In this document: positions 10,957-22,451 of the stretch, piece after piece | How positions within the stretch are numbered: the stretch's first letter is position 1 | Layout: every line of letters begins with the position of its first letter | Source of the DNA: Capitulum mitella | Taxonomy: Eukaryota > Arthropoda > Thecostraca > Pollicipedomorpha > Pollicipedidae | Direction: 5' to 3' | Length of the DNA: 64,000 bases | Assembly: GCA_030062745.1 (NCBI GenBank) | Contig: CP099846.1 | Span: forward strand, 9,545,432 to 9,609,431 | The notes under the pieces: generated by a model | What the model was told of the DNA's origin: nothing | The model's database searches: none | The model's input: only the letters and a program-made list of their open reading frames with translations | Position numbers and translations under genes: made by a program

Positions 10957-12860
10957 CTATTAGCAATACGAGAACCATGTGGCCCTGCATGCATGTGTCC
11001 TTGAACTGAGACAACACAGGAAGAGAGAAAGGGAGCCGAACGTGTACAGGATAGAGCAGCCAAAAGGACGACAATATTGTTCCGGTGTGACCATCACTAC
11101 GCGACATCGCGCCATGACTTTTCGACCGAAGGGTTCAAAACTTTCCCTGGCTGCTATCTAACAGTTTTTACTGTATGGCACCATACCATATACATCAAAT
11201 ACCATTATCAGATGCACCACACTGCGAGCTTTCGTTTGATGCCAATTTCAAGGTTGTCATTTGTCCGACACGCTTGCCCGGTCGTATTCAACGCATCGCG
11301 TATTTTTCCGCCCTAAATTTCGACATTTTCGGGACCTGTGATGTGTAAGATACATGCAAGAGGTCAAGCGTCGCACCCTTAGACGAGAAAGACAAGCCCT
11401 GTCGGTTACCGCTATAACCCTTTAGATCGAACTAATGGCTCCTCAGAGACAGAGGGCGTCGATTTCAACTTCCCATGCTGTCGCAGATGGAGGAAGACTC
11501 CAGGCGGTGCCGGGTTAATGGTTGAACCATCGACAGTTTGCCCATGAGGTCTGCTTCATGCCATGCATTCCCCAGCTAGTAGCTGCGTGGTACGGTTGGT
11601 TATGTAGGATGTGCTATCTTTAGTCATGTTGAAAACGAATAACGACGTTGCATTTACTGTTAGTGATTCTGTGTGATTTTGTGAAGGTGGTGAAAAATTT
11701 CCATATTCATGCTAAAAAAACGGTTCTTAGATTAGAGAAAAATCTGGAAACTTGCGACCTGCACCTAGTAGCACCTATATCTTACCGTATTCGGCTTTAA
11801 ACAGTTCTACTAAAAAGGATATCCTTCAGCTCGCCAATGTTTCCCTGCATTTACCATTGGCATAAATTCCTATGTCTTTTGTGACGCAGATGCACCGCCT
11901 AAGATCGGCGAAAACGGTAAGGTGTTTTCGAAGCATTTAATAAAAGAGCCCACAGACTCAGGCCGACAGGACAAAGCTGGGGTAGGCCTTTGTGCTGCCA
12001 CGCGCCGGAACTGGAGCCCGCCCGACCAAGATATCCCACAGCGTGCCGTGCCACGAACTTTTGGCCCACTGCTGTGCCCACTTCGTGCCGCCCCACGAAC
12101 TTTTGGCATGTGATTTTCCACGTTCGCGTACCACCGGCGCGTGGTCTGTCGAACCTCAGTCATCCATCAAGCTGTTTTGCTTCTCAAGCCGAGTAAAATA
12201 TCATGTTTTTTTTTTAAAAAAGGCAGATGAAATAAGACATAGTACCAAGAATCAGGAATTTCATGCCACATAGTATGGATTATTAAACCCTGTTTTTGCG
12301 CAGGGAATTACATAACCATAAAAAAGTGAGGGGATAAAATTTCACATGGAGATTGATATCAGGTGGATCAGGAGCCGGGCAACTTGTCCGATCAATAACA
12401 GGTGCTTAGTTCAAGTCCAAGAAAGGGCGCTATTCCGTTTCAAATGATGTATGTAGTAGAACCAGGGCATACACAGCATAGCTTTGACATAAGCTCTTAT
12501 CTCAACGGCGATCTCCTGTAAACGCTAGAGCGAATGTTACAAAAAGAGAAACATGAGTCACTTAAAATTTTCGTTCTCGGAACATTGTGTGTTCCATTTC
12601 CCCTGGCTCAAACGCACAATGGTAAAGATTTTTGCGTTTTTGTCCTGTTTTTTTCTGACAATCTTTACGTTCAACGTGACAAAAAAACGTAAAAAAACAA
12701 GTTTTTTTAGATCAGACATAAAACCCTGAAAAATGAACTGCCGTTGCGTACCCAATTTTGTGACTCAAAATCACTGTGCGTGCCACCTCATCTTGTCATG
12801 TGTTCAGCTCACAAATCTTCGTAGGTGTCCAACCAATATTTGGAGGGGGGGTGGTGTGAC

Positions 12861-12960
12861 AGGTTGGTTTAGGCTAGGTTAGGTTAGATTAGGTTGGGCT
12901 GGATTAGGTTGGGTTAGGTTAGGTTAGATTAAGTTGGGTTAGGTGGGAGTTAGGTTGGGC
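12861..12960 (+). repeat. Interstitial telomere-like (TTAGG)n array, degenerate
   Basis: Runs of GGTTAGGTTAGGTTAG alternate with GGTTGGG and GGATTAGG variants. TTAGG is the ancestral arthropod telomere repeat. This copy is internal and diverged. Confidence 0.8.
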
Positions 12961-12964
12961 CTCT

Positions 12965-13325
12965 TCCATCAGCGAGACGAACTTGTCCTAGAGGAACATT
13001 TTCCCATGTCGAACTCTTATTCCAGACAGACTTCTGCATGACGGACCTTTGTCCTAGACAAACTTTTGCCCCATACGAGCTCTTGCTTTTTACGAACTTT
13101 TGTCGTAGATGAATTTCTGTGAGAACTTTTGTCCTAGATGAACCTTTCCCCAGACGAACTTTTGCCCTAGACGAACTTCTGCAAAACGAACTTTTGTCCT
13201 AGACGAACTTTTGTTCTCGACGAACTTCTACCCTAGACGAACGTTTACACGACTAACTTCAGCACGACGAACTTTTGTCCGACGAACTTCTACGATACGA
13301 ACCTTTGCCCTAAAACCTTTGCGGA
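12965..13325 (+). repeat. Minisatellite, ~19-20 bp unit GACGAACTTTTGTCCTA
   Basis: About 18 units on the theme GACGAACTTYTGYCCTA with losses and substitutions run without interruption from the telomere-like array to GACAGCTGTGG. Non-coding. Confidence 0.85.
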
Positions 13326-13614
13326 GGGTTCCTGACAGCTGTGGAGGCCCCCAATAAAACAATGTTTTTGGCGCTATCATCGACAATCAGAGAAGAGCCA
13401 GCTGGTTGCAATTACTAAAGTTAAGGAACGGCAAGCGTCCATTGGTGTAGAATTATCACTGGCTGTTTCTATGCGGGAGATCCACTCATAGAATAGGGGC
13501 GCATCATTGATCACCTACTCCACGAAATTTTGGGCTGGCTCAGTGTCCCTGCTGCGAGCCCCCGTAGTGAGCAGAGCAGTTGTCAACTGAATAATAGATG
13601 GCATTGTTCCGCTC

Positions 13615-14775
13615 TTAACCCGCGCCCGACTTCGGGTCGAGGACATGCACTCCCGACTGGGGGAGGGGGGTTGATCGCCCCCCTTTTACTCAGGAATGGT
13701 TGGCCATACGATAAAAACAAGGACACTGTTGAAAGCTCGTGAGAAGTAGAGCTCGAAAGTAGTCTCATTTTTGGTTTTGGATAACATGTAAGCCATTTAC
13801 GTCCTATATATGTTTTCTCATAGCCGCCAGCATGACAGCGTGAAACGGCCTGGATCTCAAGGGCTGTGACTAATAAAGTCCAGATAAAGGCACCAGCGGA
13901 CAGATAAAAATCCGCAGATGGCGATACACGTCTAATTTCTTTGATTTGTTCAATATGCACGCGGAAACATTGAGTTAAAGACACGGCGATTTTCGCACCG
14001 CTGCTGTCCGGGTGCCATAGGCGAGCGCGGTATAAAATTGACTCAGACTAATTTTAGCGTTCTTTTATTTTCGCAAAATATGCCTTTTCAAGTGTTGTTT
14101 CTTGATCCTAGTGGTTCCTGTGATGGTCTCTCGTGCTTAAATGTTGTAAAAAATTAGTAGGTATTAATCTACACAATTTGTAGAGCTTTATTCGCGAGAG
14201 CTTGTTTATTGCCAAAAGTTGCAATTTAATCAAACTTTTTGAACTTTCTGGTATTACTCGCAATCGTGCGAACCTTGGGTAAGTGGTCGGAGGTCATTGA
14301 AACTTTGCTCATTGACTGTAACTGGAGGTCTGGATCTCCCCACAACAAAATTGTTCTAAAACATCCCCTCGGTTTTCGGAAAAAAACGACGACTTGTGTT
14401 GGAAACGGGCTTGACCTTATGCCAATGATCCGGACATTTCCGAAAAATCCGAGATAGCAGATTTGTTGCATTCATTAAAATTTTTAACTCTTGGAAGTTT
14501 TCTTGTGGTATCGCGTTTTCCGAAAAAGTTACAGGGTGCTAAACGTTTTTGGACGTAGGTCCACTTGACCTGACCTAGGTCTTTTGGTGACCTAGGCCAG
14601 ACACCGTACTTGACCTAAGGTCAAAAATTGGATACAGGGTGTAGCAATGATCAAGCAAAAGATACACAAAGTTTCGTGGCGCTGCATTTGTTCGTTCTCT
14701 CGCAGTCTCGGGAAACCTCGGGGGGGGGGGGGGGGTGGCTAACTGCCCCGCAGTCGTGGTTTTTTTTCCGGTTAA
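13615..14775 (+). mobile_element. Family A G-rich element, longest copy, TTAA at both edges
   Basis: Left edge TTAACCCGCGCCCGACTT at 13615; the right part has CTCGGGGGGGGG, then GGTGGCTAACTGCCCC, ending near GGTTAA at 14771-14775. Collinear with the 9205 copy throughout, including GGTCCACTTGACCTGACC near the right end. No coding capacity. TTAA at both ends would fit piggyBac-type TTAA targets, but that is inference. Confidence 0.65.
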
Positions 14776-17700
14776 TTTTAAGATTTTACGAATTTTTTAA
14801 CTTGATCGATACTTTGTCTTTCCTGTACCTACAGTTTTGTGAGTTGCGACAAACTGTCTGGCGAGTAATGGGCGGAAGCTTTCTTCAACTCAGTGACACT
14901 TCATTTTCGTAACGTTTAACTATTTTTATATTTTGGCGGATTTTATAACTTTACTAGGAAACGGGACCAATGTATGTGTATACTTCTCCGTTGTGCGTGA
15001 TTTCGGAGCATCTGTCGTCAAAAATACAAAGGTGAGTTACGTGCCCGATGTCTTCGCCTCACGTAACTCGCCATCGAGGAATCCCCCGCCCGGACTCCAC
15101 CACGCTATCGCACAATACGGGTCTCATGCCACTAGAATTCGGGGGCGGGTTTCGTGCCACTGAGGTCCTGGTTTACAACACGTGTCCGATTGGAACAGGA
15201 ATTGTCGTGATGGTCATCGGCAGAGTTATAGCAATACAGCTTTCTGTTATATCCCTGGTAAATGGTTATGGTAGGTGTTATGGTAGGCAGGTGCCTAATA
15301 TTTTTGTCCAGGGGCATGCATGAAGTGCGAAGACCCACCGCCGGGCGAGGACTTTCCGAACTTTCGGCTGACTGCGCCTTTGGTCATAAGGGGAAATTTC
15401 CATGGAATTCGCATTTCGGTATATTTGCAATTTCTTACATTCTTCATGTAATCTTACATTTTTCATGTATCATTTCAATTTTCGTTTTAATCCTCCTGAT
15501 ATCGAACCAATAACGGCGCATAGGAGACGTACTGCTTTATATCTGTTTCAGTGATGTTATTCTGTATGGTGCTTCAGTCAAGTCGGTAGAATAGGTTACA
15601 GGCTTCTCTGCTTGTCTTTATTGGAACTCGAATTGTTGGCAGGCAAACCTTTTTTGAAATGCTTAATAATTATGCTTTCTTCACAATAAAGCCATTCTGC
15701 ATTGTTCTGTTGGGCTGTGTCGATGATACAAGCGTTCTTCATGCTTGCAATTTGACCACGTCTGTGAATCATTATTCACTATTGCTGATGTGGGAGGAGT
15801 GTTGGGCCATACATCACATTTTCATCAAATGCCCATTTCCGGGTGAAAAGCAGCATAAATGGCCTAAAATCATACAACATTCGGTTTTGAGGCATTCAGT
15901 TGCTGCATAATATCATTCCAAGATGAAGAAAGTGAAAAAATTACCAAATAATACTTTTACTCTGTTCATTGTTGACTACCAGACCACTTCTCTGTTTGAC
16001 TTTTGCTGTGATTCTGGAGTAATAAATTAAAAAAGGGCAATTCCAAAGGTGAAGGTAGATCTGAACTAAATGAATAAGAAACAAGATAATTTACCTAACC
16101 TAACCTAACTGAAGCTGACCTTACCTAACCTAACCTAACCTAGCCTAACCTAACCTATTTAGAAGCACAGTCTGACATCTGTTGGGCAGAGCCAAGTCTG
16201 ATCATACCCATTATCAGCCTGTGGCCTGTAGTATTGTATTTGTTGTTTGTTGTATTTTTCTGTAAACATATATGTATATATTTTGCATTATACCATGCCT
16301 TTCACATGAGGTTGCACCTTTCATTACAACCTTACACCCCATGAACATCTGTTTAATGGCCTACAGCCTCTAGGATCATTCACTGTTGATGTCATCAAAT
16401 GTTATGTTGTCAAATGTTATGATGTCAAAAGAAATGTCAAATATTATGATGTCAAAAAAATGTTATGCAGCACATAGGGTATCCTTGAAGCAAAGACAGC
16501 ATAAACAAGATGGTGCTGCCAATTCCAGTCATGTTTGTCTATGAATGAAATACAAGTCCATTTCCTTCGGTAATCGTACCAGTTGTTTCATCATTTCTTG
16601 CTTTCATAGGGAAGTTTATGAGCTCTTCTTGTATCATATGCCATATTTACCAAAAATGGTCTGTGAAAATGTGACAAAATGATGTATTGCCAGATGTTGG
16701 AAGATAGCATTTTGAAAGTTTTTTATGCAGTAATAAGACATGTAAGCTTCTGTACTGCACCATATTGAGGGGTGCACTGTCATGGAAATATAATTTTGGG
16801 GAATTCTGAAGGAGAAATAGTTAGTAATGTTCATTTGCATGCAGTTATCAGTGTATTGTATGGGTATATAGCCTGGGTGTAAAATAACATGTGGAGTAAA
16901 AAATGTAAACAGCTAAAGGCTGTGCAACGCATTTGTATCTAGTATTTATTTTCTGTCAAAAAACTGTATGCAATGTAACAGAATCACACAAGAGACAGTT
17001 TTAAGGCAAATACTCATGGTATACTGCTGCATTGTATCATTCAGAGCCAAAGAATGTGAAAGATCATAGAATAATATCATCACTGCTGTGATTGTTCAGC
17101 CACAGGTTTGTTGGCTTTCTGCCTGGATTTTCCAGTTGGACCTGATCATGTCATCAGCATTTCATTTGATTTGGTAAATAAGAATGTGATCATTAAGAAA
17201 ATGACAATAAGATTAACCACAATAAGTGCTAAAAAATGCAAAATAATGGCAGTAATGAATTTGAATAATCCAGTTCTAATGATGTCATCAAATTTTATGC
17301 AGTGCACAGCAGATTTTTGGAGTAAGGTCATTATAAACAAAATTGCATGATATTTCTTGTGTTTGTTTACTTTGGAACATGTAACTTGACTTTTCAGAAA
17401 TGATGCTGATAGTGTCACAATTCTTTTGTGGTGAAGGAAAGATTGTGTGCTTTTCTGCATGATATAGGTTTTAAAATTAGTCTGCATAGAAGTGCAAAGA
17501 TGTAATATTGCCCAGCATTATCATTTCATCCTGCACCAGTTTTTTTGGCTGCCTTTCCACTATATTTGGCATTCTTAACTGTGTTTTACAATGTGAAATT
17601 ATGCACAATGATCAGTGATGGACTCATTTGTCTGGTTTCTGCAGATGCTGAAGGAGGAAAGTCTTTGGGTAGGCCATCAATGTAACTGACTTTACAGGCT

Positions 17701-17933
17701 TTAAGGAAATCTTTCTTTCTGAATAAATGACATTATTTGGATGGCATCTGTATCTTAGGACAAAGCATGCTTTTGTGGGCTTTTCCCTGTGAAGCAAAAG
17801 ATATGGTAGAAGTGAATGGTTCTGTACCCAGGTCATGGTTGTGTCAGGATTGGTTGGCACTCTTGTTGTCTTTGCTCATCTACCTGTCCATTGCAGATCA
17901 CATAGGTGCCAGCAAACATATCATCTGTGAACA
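14776..17933. other. Intergenic spacer and 5' flank of CFDP1
   Basis: AT-rich. No coding exon recognised. Contains the CCTAA array at 16090-16156 and a small cluster of CAAATGTTATGATGTCAAA variants at 16388-16465. The transcription start of CFDP1 must lie towards the right end; I see no clear core promoter. Confidence 0.35.
16090..16156 (-). repeat. Interstitial telomere-like (CCTAA)n array
   Basis: ACCTAACCTAACCTAAC blocks are interrupted by TGAAGCTGACCTT. Opposite orientation to the array at 12861. Confidence 0.8.
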
Positions 17934-17991
17934 ATGTTGGAAGGTGAAGAGTATGGCTCAGATACCAGTGATGAAGACTACAAGCCAGGAG
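17934..17991 (+). CDS. CFDP1: CFDP1 exon 1
   Basis: The first ATG in frame gives MLEGEEYGSDTSDEDYKPGG, with donor GGAG|GTATTA. The SDTSDEDY acidic cluster is the usual BCNT N-terminal signature, which supports this start. Confidence 0.9.
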
Positions 17992-20900
17992 GTATTATTT
18001 TGTATCAAGAGACCATTCTTGTACTAAGTAGTTGTCAGTGCTATGAATGCCCAACACTGTAAATACCAGTCTGCTTAGGATTCATGAGCTGGACGTTTTC
18101 CCTGCAAGGATACTCAGAAGATGTTGAAGTGGCTGCTAGTGAAAATTGGATTAATAAAACTCAGGGATGGCTGATGTGTCTCTCAGACTCAGGCTCAGAC
18201 CTGTCCTGCACCCTAAATACCAGTCTTACTAGAATTCATCACTCAGACCATTTTTCTTGCAAAGATACTCAGAACATGTTGAAGTTACTAGTGAAACCAA
18301 ATTCATAAAACTTATGCATGCCTGCACAGGCTGACTTTTCTGCACTGTCCATCTGTGGACTAGACTGGTGGTGTGGTTTTTGTCATTGCTGTTTTGTTCT
18401 TGTTTTTGTTGTTGTTTTCCAAACATTGTTTTTGACAGCAAGCTTTCCTCAGTTTTCAGTTACTGTCATTAGTATTACATGTTTGTCAGGTTGACTGGTT
18501 AGTAATCATTCAACCATCTAACCATAAAGCCATCAGCTTGTATCCATAAGAAATCATGAAATCAGTCACTAAATGTTCATTAGTTTCTTTTATTTATAAC
18601 ATCATATTCCCAAGCAGCATGATGTGTGGAATGGCATGTGCAAGTTTGTGCATGCTGCTGTTCTGGGCATTGACACCGCCTATACTTGCAGGGGAATCAG
18701 ATGTAAGTGAAGAGGAAGGGGAAGGAGACCCTGAAGATGTTGATGCTGACAGTAGAGATGGAAGCAAAGCATCTGTCAAGAGCAAAAGACAGCGACATCA
18801 GGCAAATAGACCCAGGTGGCTTTTTTAGTGGCATTCATTGTTCTGTTGAGTCACAGGCTGCATTCTTGACTATAGGGTTTTAACAGAAAATCTAAGTTAT
18901 TTTGGCATTCATTTCATCATGGAGCAGAAGTTTTAACCTGCTGGTCAGTAGAATTTCATGTCATGAATGGCTTGTGGTCTCTTTCATTATTGAAAAGCAG
19001 GGCATTTAAATAGCATTTAAAAACAACAGGGCACATAAATATTGATTATTCCGTGACAGCAAGTTGATTTTCAGAAAGAAAAGAGCCCTCCTTTTAGAGG
19101 GTGAGGCAGAAGAGATGCCAGAAAAAGATGTTGACAATGAAATTCTGAAGAAGGAAATAGAGGTAGAGAGACAAAGAAAGAAGGAGGAAGAGGAGAAAAA
19201 GAGGGCCGATGATCTTTTTGCCGGTAATTTTTCCCTATGCCATGATGGCCATGATTTTTTTTCATATTGAACACATGCTAAACACTGAAGCATTGTGCAG
19301 ACATTGACATATGTGATGTCAGGCAAGCTGTGCATATCGAAATATGTTCGACCAGCGCGCATTTTCCTTCGAATTTTTCGGCTGTCATTCGCTATTTACG
19401 AGTCCGGCTTATTTTACCATCTTGAGAGGGATGTCTGCTTATCCTGAAAGCACACAAGATATGCGAGGGTTTTGTTACTACACGTAAAGCATGTTCATGG
19501 CATCTTCAGGCGTGTGTTGGTCGCCCTGTGTAGTCAGTCCCACACAGCTAGTCCAACTGCTCTGTCGGCCCAAATGTAATCCCGCTGTCCGAGGGTTACA
19601 TCCGCCGTGAGCAACTCTGAACATGTTCGTGGCGCTTAACCCCGCCCGCGGCCGGTCTCTGGATTTTAATCGCGGCGCTGTCGCCGGCGCTAGATTTCAT
19701 GAAGGACGTGTCCAGACCGAAGGAGCGCCGGCACCAGGCGGCCGGTGGCGGTCTGGGCTCTCTGATGGCCGGCGCTGCCACCAAGTCCGGCGGCGGCCCG
19801 GCGTCAAAACCGACCCCGCCCGCCACGGTCACCGTCACCAAGGTGTTCGACTTCGCCGGAGAAGCTGTCACGTAGGTCTCCCGGTCCCGCGGGCGCGGTG
19901 GCTCCGCCGACCATCGCTGCCTGGCGTTCTGTGTAAATTTTGTCCTCGTGCTTCCGCTGTTCGTCATCGATAAAATATGGACGGAGCAAGCCATGGAGTT
20001 GCTGTTGCAGCATCACAGAACTGCATTCACTTGTATTCTGCTATTTGCGCATACGCTATATTGGCGTGTGACATTGCCTCTGGAATTCCAGGATTTTTAA
20101 CCTTTTCTTGAACATCGTTTTGGGCTCACCGTTAGCACGGAGGTTGTAGGTTAAGATCTTAGCTGCCTCGATTGCTTCACATTAGGACACTTGGGCTTGG
20201 ATCAATAAGCCCCAAAACACGGGCCTCGTATATTCACAGCGTATTTCCGTGCCGGGCGTGACGTCGTTTTCAGTGTGTGCGTGTTTTTCGGCAGAGTGAC
20301 GAAGGACGTCGAGGCCGGGAGTCGGGAAGGCGAAGCAGGCAGCAGTCGGCGAGGACGTCCTCCCCGGCGGCGGCGGCGCCAGCGCCAGCGCCAGCGCCAG
20401 CCAGGCCGGGACCGCCAGCCCGGCGCGGTGGCCTGGCCAGCCTGGTCAGCCAGCTCCGCAAGGCGCCCAAGATGAGCGTGCTGGAGAAGTCACGACTCGA
20501 CTGGGTCGGCTTCAAAAAGGAGGAGAATCTGGAGGAGGAGCTGGACCAGCACAGACGCAGCAAAAACTCGTGAGGAGCACAGCCATTAATGTTTGTGACG
20601 TTTGTGTGTGGTTGAATTGTTTCACATCGTAATCATCGTCTGTGGCCTGGGCTTTTGTTAAGCCAATTTTATTAATTTCCAGTGGCATTGCATATTGTTG
20701 CCAGTGAGCTGATAGGGAGTTACTTCAGTCCTCCGATCTCGTTCTAAAGTGAGAGCACGTAAGCCTTCCGTCGCCTGGGTGTGTTAGATGTGTAGCTGAG
20801 GTGTAATTTGAGACTGCTTGGGTTTAGTCCACTTCCATGATTGCACATCTCGTAAGTGGCTGGAAATGGGCACGAGGCCGGACGAAGTCTGGTTTTGGAT

Positions 20901-21216
20901 GGAATCTGCGGTTTGAGAGCTGCGTCGGTCTTCGGCTTTGCCAGTCAGATCGTGCGCCGATTGTCGTTCAGTGGGCTGCGTTCTGCGGCGGTGTGTTGGT
21001 CGGTGGCGACGGGACGCGGACCGTGCCTCCGTCCGGGGCCGCCACATGACGTTACCCCGGGCGGTGGCGTGTGGCGGCGGCCGCCAGCAGGCCGGCCTGA
21101 CCCACCTGCCGGCCGGCCGCAGGTACCTGGAGAAACAGGAGTTCCTGCAGCGGGCCGACCTGCGCCAGTTCGAGCTGGAGAAGGCCGTCAGGGACCGGCA
21201 CCGTACGCCCAGATAG
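17934..21216 (+). CDS. CFDP1: CFDP1 / Bucentaur (yeti), complete six-exon gene
   Basis: BCNT-family nuclear protein; family members act in chromatin/kinetochore maintenance and with histone-exchange complexes (yeti in fly, SWC5 in yeast). Exons: 17934-17991, 18692-18815, 19075-19223, 19694-19871, 20295-20569, 21123-21216. Phases chain 1-2-1-2, then 2 to the last exon, except inside exon 5. Total about 292 codons, against ~299 in vertebrate CFDP1. Order of landmarks: acidic SDTSDEDYKPGG start; acidic exon 2; KKRADDLFAG ending exon 3; VTVTKVFDFAGEAV in exon 4; then the diagnostic BCNT C-terminus KMSVLEKSRLDW, YLEKQEFLQRADLRQFELEK and a stop. Exon 5 is 275 bases, one short of (or two over) what its splice phases need. 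Convergent with the obscurin gene. Confidence 0.95.
18045..18310 (+). repeat. ~155 bp direct duplication in CFDP1 intron 1
   Basis: Two diverged copies share AAATACCAGTCT, TGCAAGGATACTCAGAA, ATGTTGAAGT, CTAGTGAAA and ATAAAACT at matching spacing. Non-coding. Confidence 0.6.
18692..18815 (+). CDS. CFDP1: CFDP1 exon 2
   Basis: Acceptor CTTGCAG|GGGAAT, donor CCCAG|GTGGCT. Acidic first half (ESDVSEEEGEGDPEDVDAD), basic second half (KSKRQRHQANRPR). Preceded in intron 1 by a ~155-base direct duplication. Confidence 0.9.
19075..19223 (+). CDS. CFDP1: CFDP1 exon 3
   Basis: Acceptor GATTTTCAG|AAAGAA, donor GCCG|GTAATT. A charged coiled-coil-like helix (ILKKEIEVERQRKKEEEEKK) precedes RADDLFAG, a conserved CFDP1 motif. 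Confidence 0.93.
19694..19871 (+). CDS. CFDP1: CFDP1 exon 4
   Basis: Acceptor GGCGCTAG|ATTTCA, donor GTCAC|GTAGGT. Ends in VTVTKVFDFAGEAVT, matching the conserved 'VFDFAGEEV' segment of the family. Confidence 0.93.
20295..20569 (+). CDS. CFDP1: CFDP1 exon 5 (contains a frame break)
   Basis: Acceptor TTCGGCAG|AGTGAC joins exon 4 in the frame TVTKDVEAGSRE. The conserved BCNT core KMSVLEKSRLDWVGFKKEE and HRRSKN before donor CTC|GTGAGG lie in a different frame. Length 275 = 3 x 91 + 2, whereas entry phase 2 and exit phase 2 need a multiple of 3. The shift must fall between about 20320 and 20440, a (GCCAGC)n / CGGCGG low-complexity stretch. A sequencing or assembly indel is the simplest cause; a real disabling or species-specific change is possible. 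Confidence 0.88.
21123..21216 (+). CDS. CFDP1: CFDP1 exon 6 and stop
   Basis: Acceptor GGCCGCAG|GTACCT completes the Ser codon. It then encodes YLEKQEFLQRADLRQFELEK and ends RHRTPR-stop (TAG 21214-21216). This is the conserved end of the BCNT domain. Confidence 0.95.
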
Positions 21217-22451
21217 GACCCGGCCGGCGCCGGCCGCCCGGCCCGCCGGTCAGCTGCGTCACTCCCAGCCGCGGACCGACAGCGCCGCGGGCCGCCTCCG
21301 TCCCCGGGCTGAAGACCCTGCCGGAGACGGCGCTGGCACGCGGCCGCCCGCTGCCGCCCGCTGTACTGGTGCGGACAGCTGGGACGTGGATCGGCCGTAA
21401 CAGTGACCGAGACGCAGGGTGTCAGACTCCCGCGTCTTTGCGCTCGGCTGCCGTGCAGTCCATCATCCTCAGTATTTTTTTCTGATGTCTCTACTCTGTG
21501 TGGCCGTCGCTGGGCCTGAGTGTCTGTCTTTGCTCTGTGTCCGTACCCTGGGCCTGACTGTGTGTGGCTGCCGCCCGAGTGTCTGAGGTCTCTGCTCTGT
21601 GTCCGTACCCTGGGCCTGAGTGAGGTCTCTGCTGTGTGTGGCTGCCGCCCGAGTGTCTGAGGTCTCTGCTCTATGTCCATACCCTGGGCCTGAGTGATGT
21701 ATCTGCTGTGTGTGGCTGCCGCCCGAGTGTCTGAGGTCTCTGCTCTATGTCCATACCCTGGGCCTGAGTGATGTATCTGCTGTGTGTGGCTGCCGTCCGA
21801 GTGTCTGAGGTCTCTGCTCTATGTCCATACTTTGAGCCTGAGTGATGTCTGCTGTGTGTGGCTGCCGCCCGAGTGTCTGAGGTCTCTGCCGTCCGCGTCT
21901 GGCTGCGGGGCCGAACAGGTCGGCAGGACCGTGGAAGGACGTGTTCGCCGTAATACACTCGCTCGCCGTCTCGGTCGCTGTATTTCTGACGCCCGATCAG
22001 GACTGCACACTAGGCCAGACTCTCCGGGGAGGGCGGCGGCTGCACGGCTACAGGTACAGGAGGCGCCGGCCGCCAGGACACACTGAGGCAAGGCGGCCAG
22101 ACGCTCGTCTGCGTTCAACGGCCACAGCAAACGACTCCTTATCGATGAGGAATATGTCACACAAGGACGACTGCACATACGACTGCACATGGTGGGCTTA
22201 TTCAGACTCGGAGGTCACTCGCTGTTTTGAGCGCTGCAGGGGCTGGGCGGTCACACATGTCGCAAACAACTTCCCGGATCTCTCTTCAGATCTAATAACA
22301 ACCAAGGGAAACTCGACAACAAACTGGCCAACCTGCCCTGGTGTGTGAAGCTAGTACCAAACGAAGGCGGCTGCCGCCTGGTGGCAAACGTCATGACTAA
22401 AGTTTGCGCAAGTCGCAACTAGATGGCGCCATGTGACGGTTGCAGTGCGCA
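21217..22451. other. Convergent spacer between CFDP1 and unc-89
   Basis: GC-rich 3' flanks of two tail-to-tail genes. Besides the 74-bp minisatellite I see no exon, and no AATAAA in the expected place for either gene, so 3' ends cannot be fixed. Confidence 0.5.
21487..21895 (+). repeat. 74 bp minisatellite downstream of CFDP1
   Basis: About 5.5 copies of a unit containing TCTGAGGTCTCTGCTCTRTG, CCCTGGGCCTGAGTGA and GTGTGTGGCTGCCGCCCGAG. The unit is 74 bases in the best-preserved copies. It begins about 270 bases after the CFDP1 stop and lies between the two convergent genes; it may fall in the CFDP1 3'UTR. Confidence 0.85.

Larger units (their letters stand above)
10957..13614. other. Intergenic spacer
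   Basis: No gene recognised. A GC-richer patch at 11960-12150 contains CCACGAACTTTTGGC twice. At 12861-13325 a telomere-like array is followed by a 19-20 bp minisatellite, both listed separately. Confidence 0.4.

Noticed and set aside
12375-12440. tRNA-like B-box (AGTTCAAGTCC)
   Set aside because: No matching A box, acceptor stem or cloverleaf could be drawn; perhaps a worn SINE.
20120-20215. Possible tRNA-derived SINE head (CACCGTTAGCACGG ... GTTAAGATC)
   Set aside because: Box matches too poor and no tail or second copy seen.
20784-21680. 298-codon minus-strand frame
   Set aside because: Covers CFDP1 exon 6 antisense and the 74-bp minisatellite; repeats explain its length.
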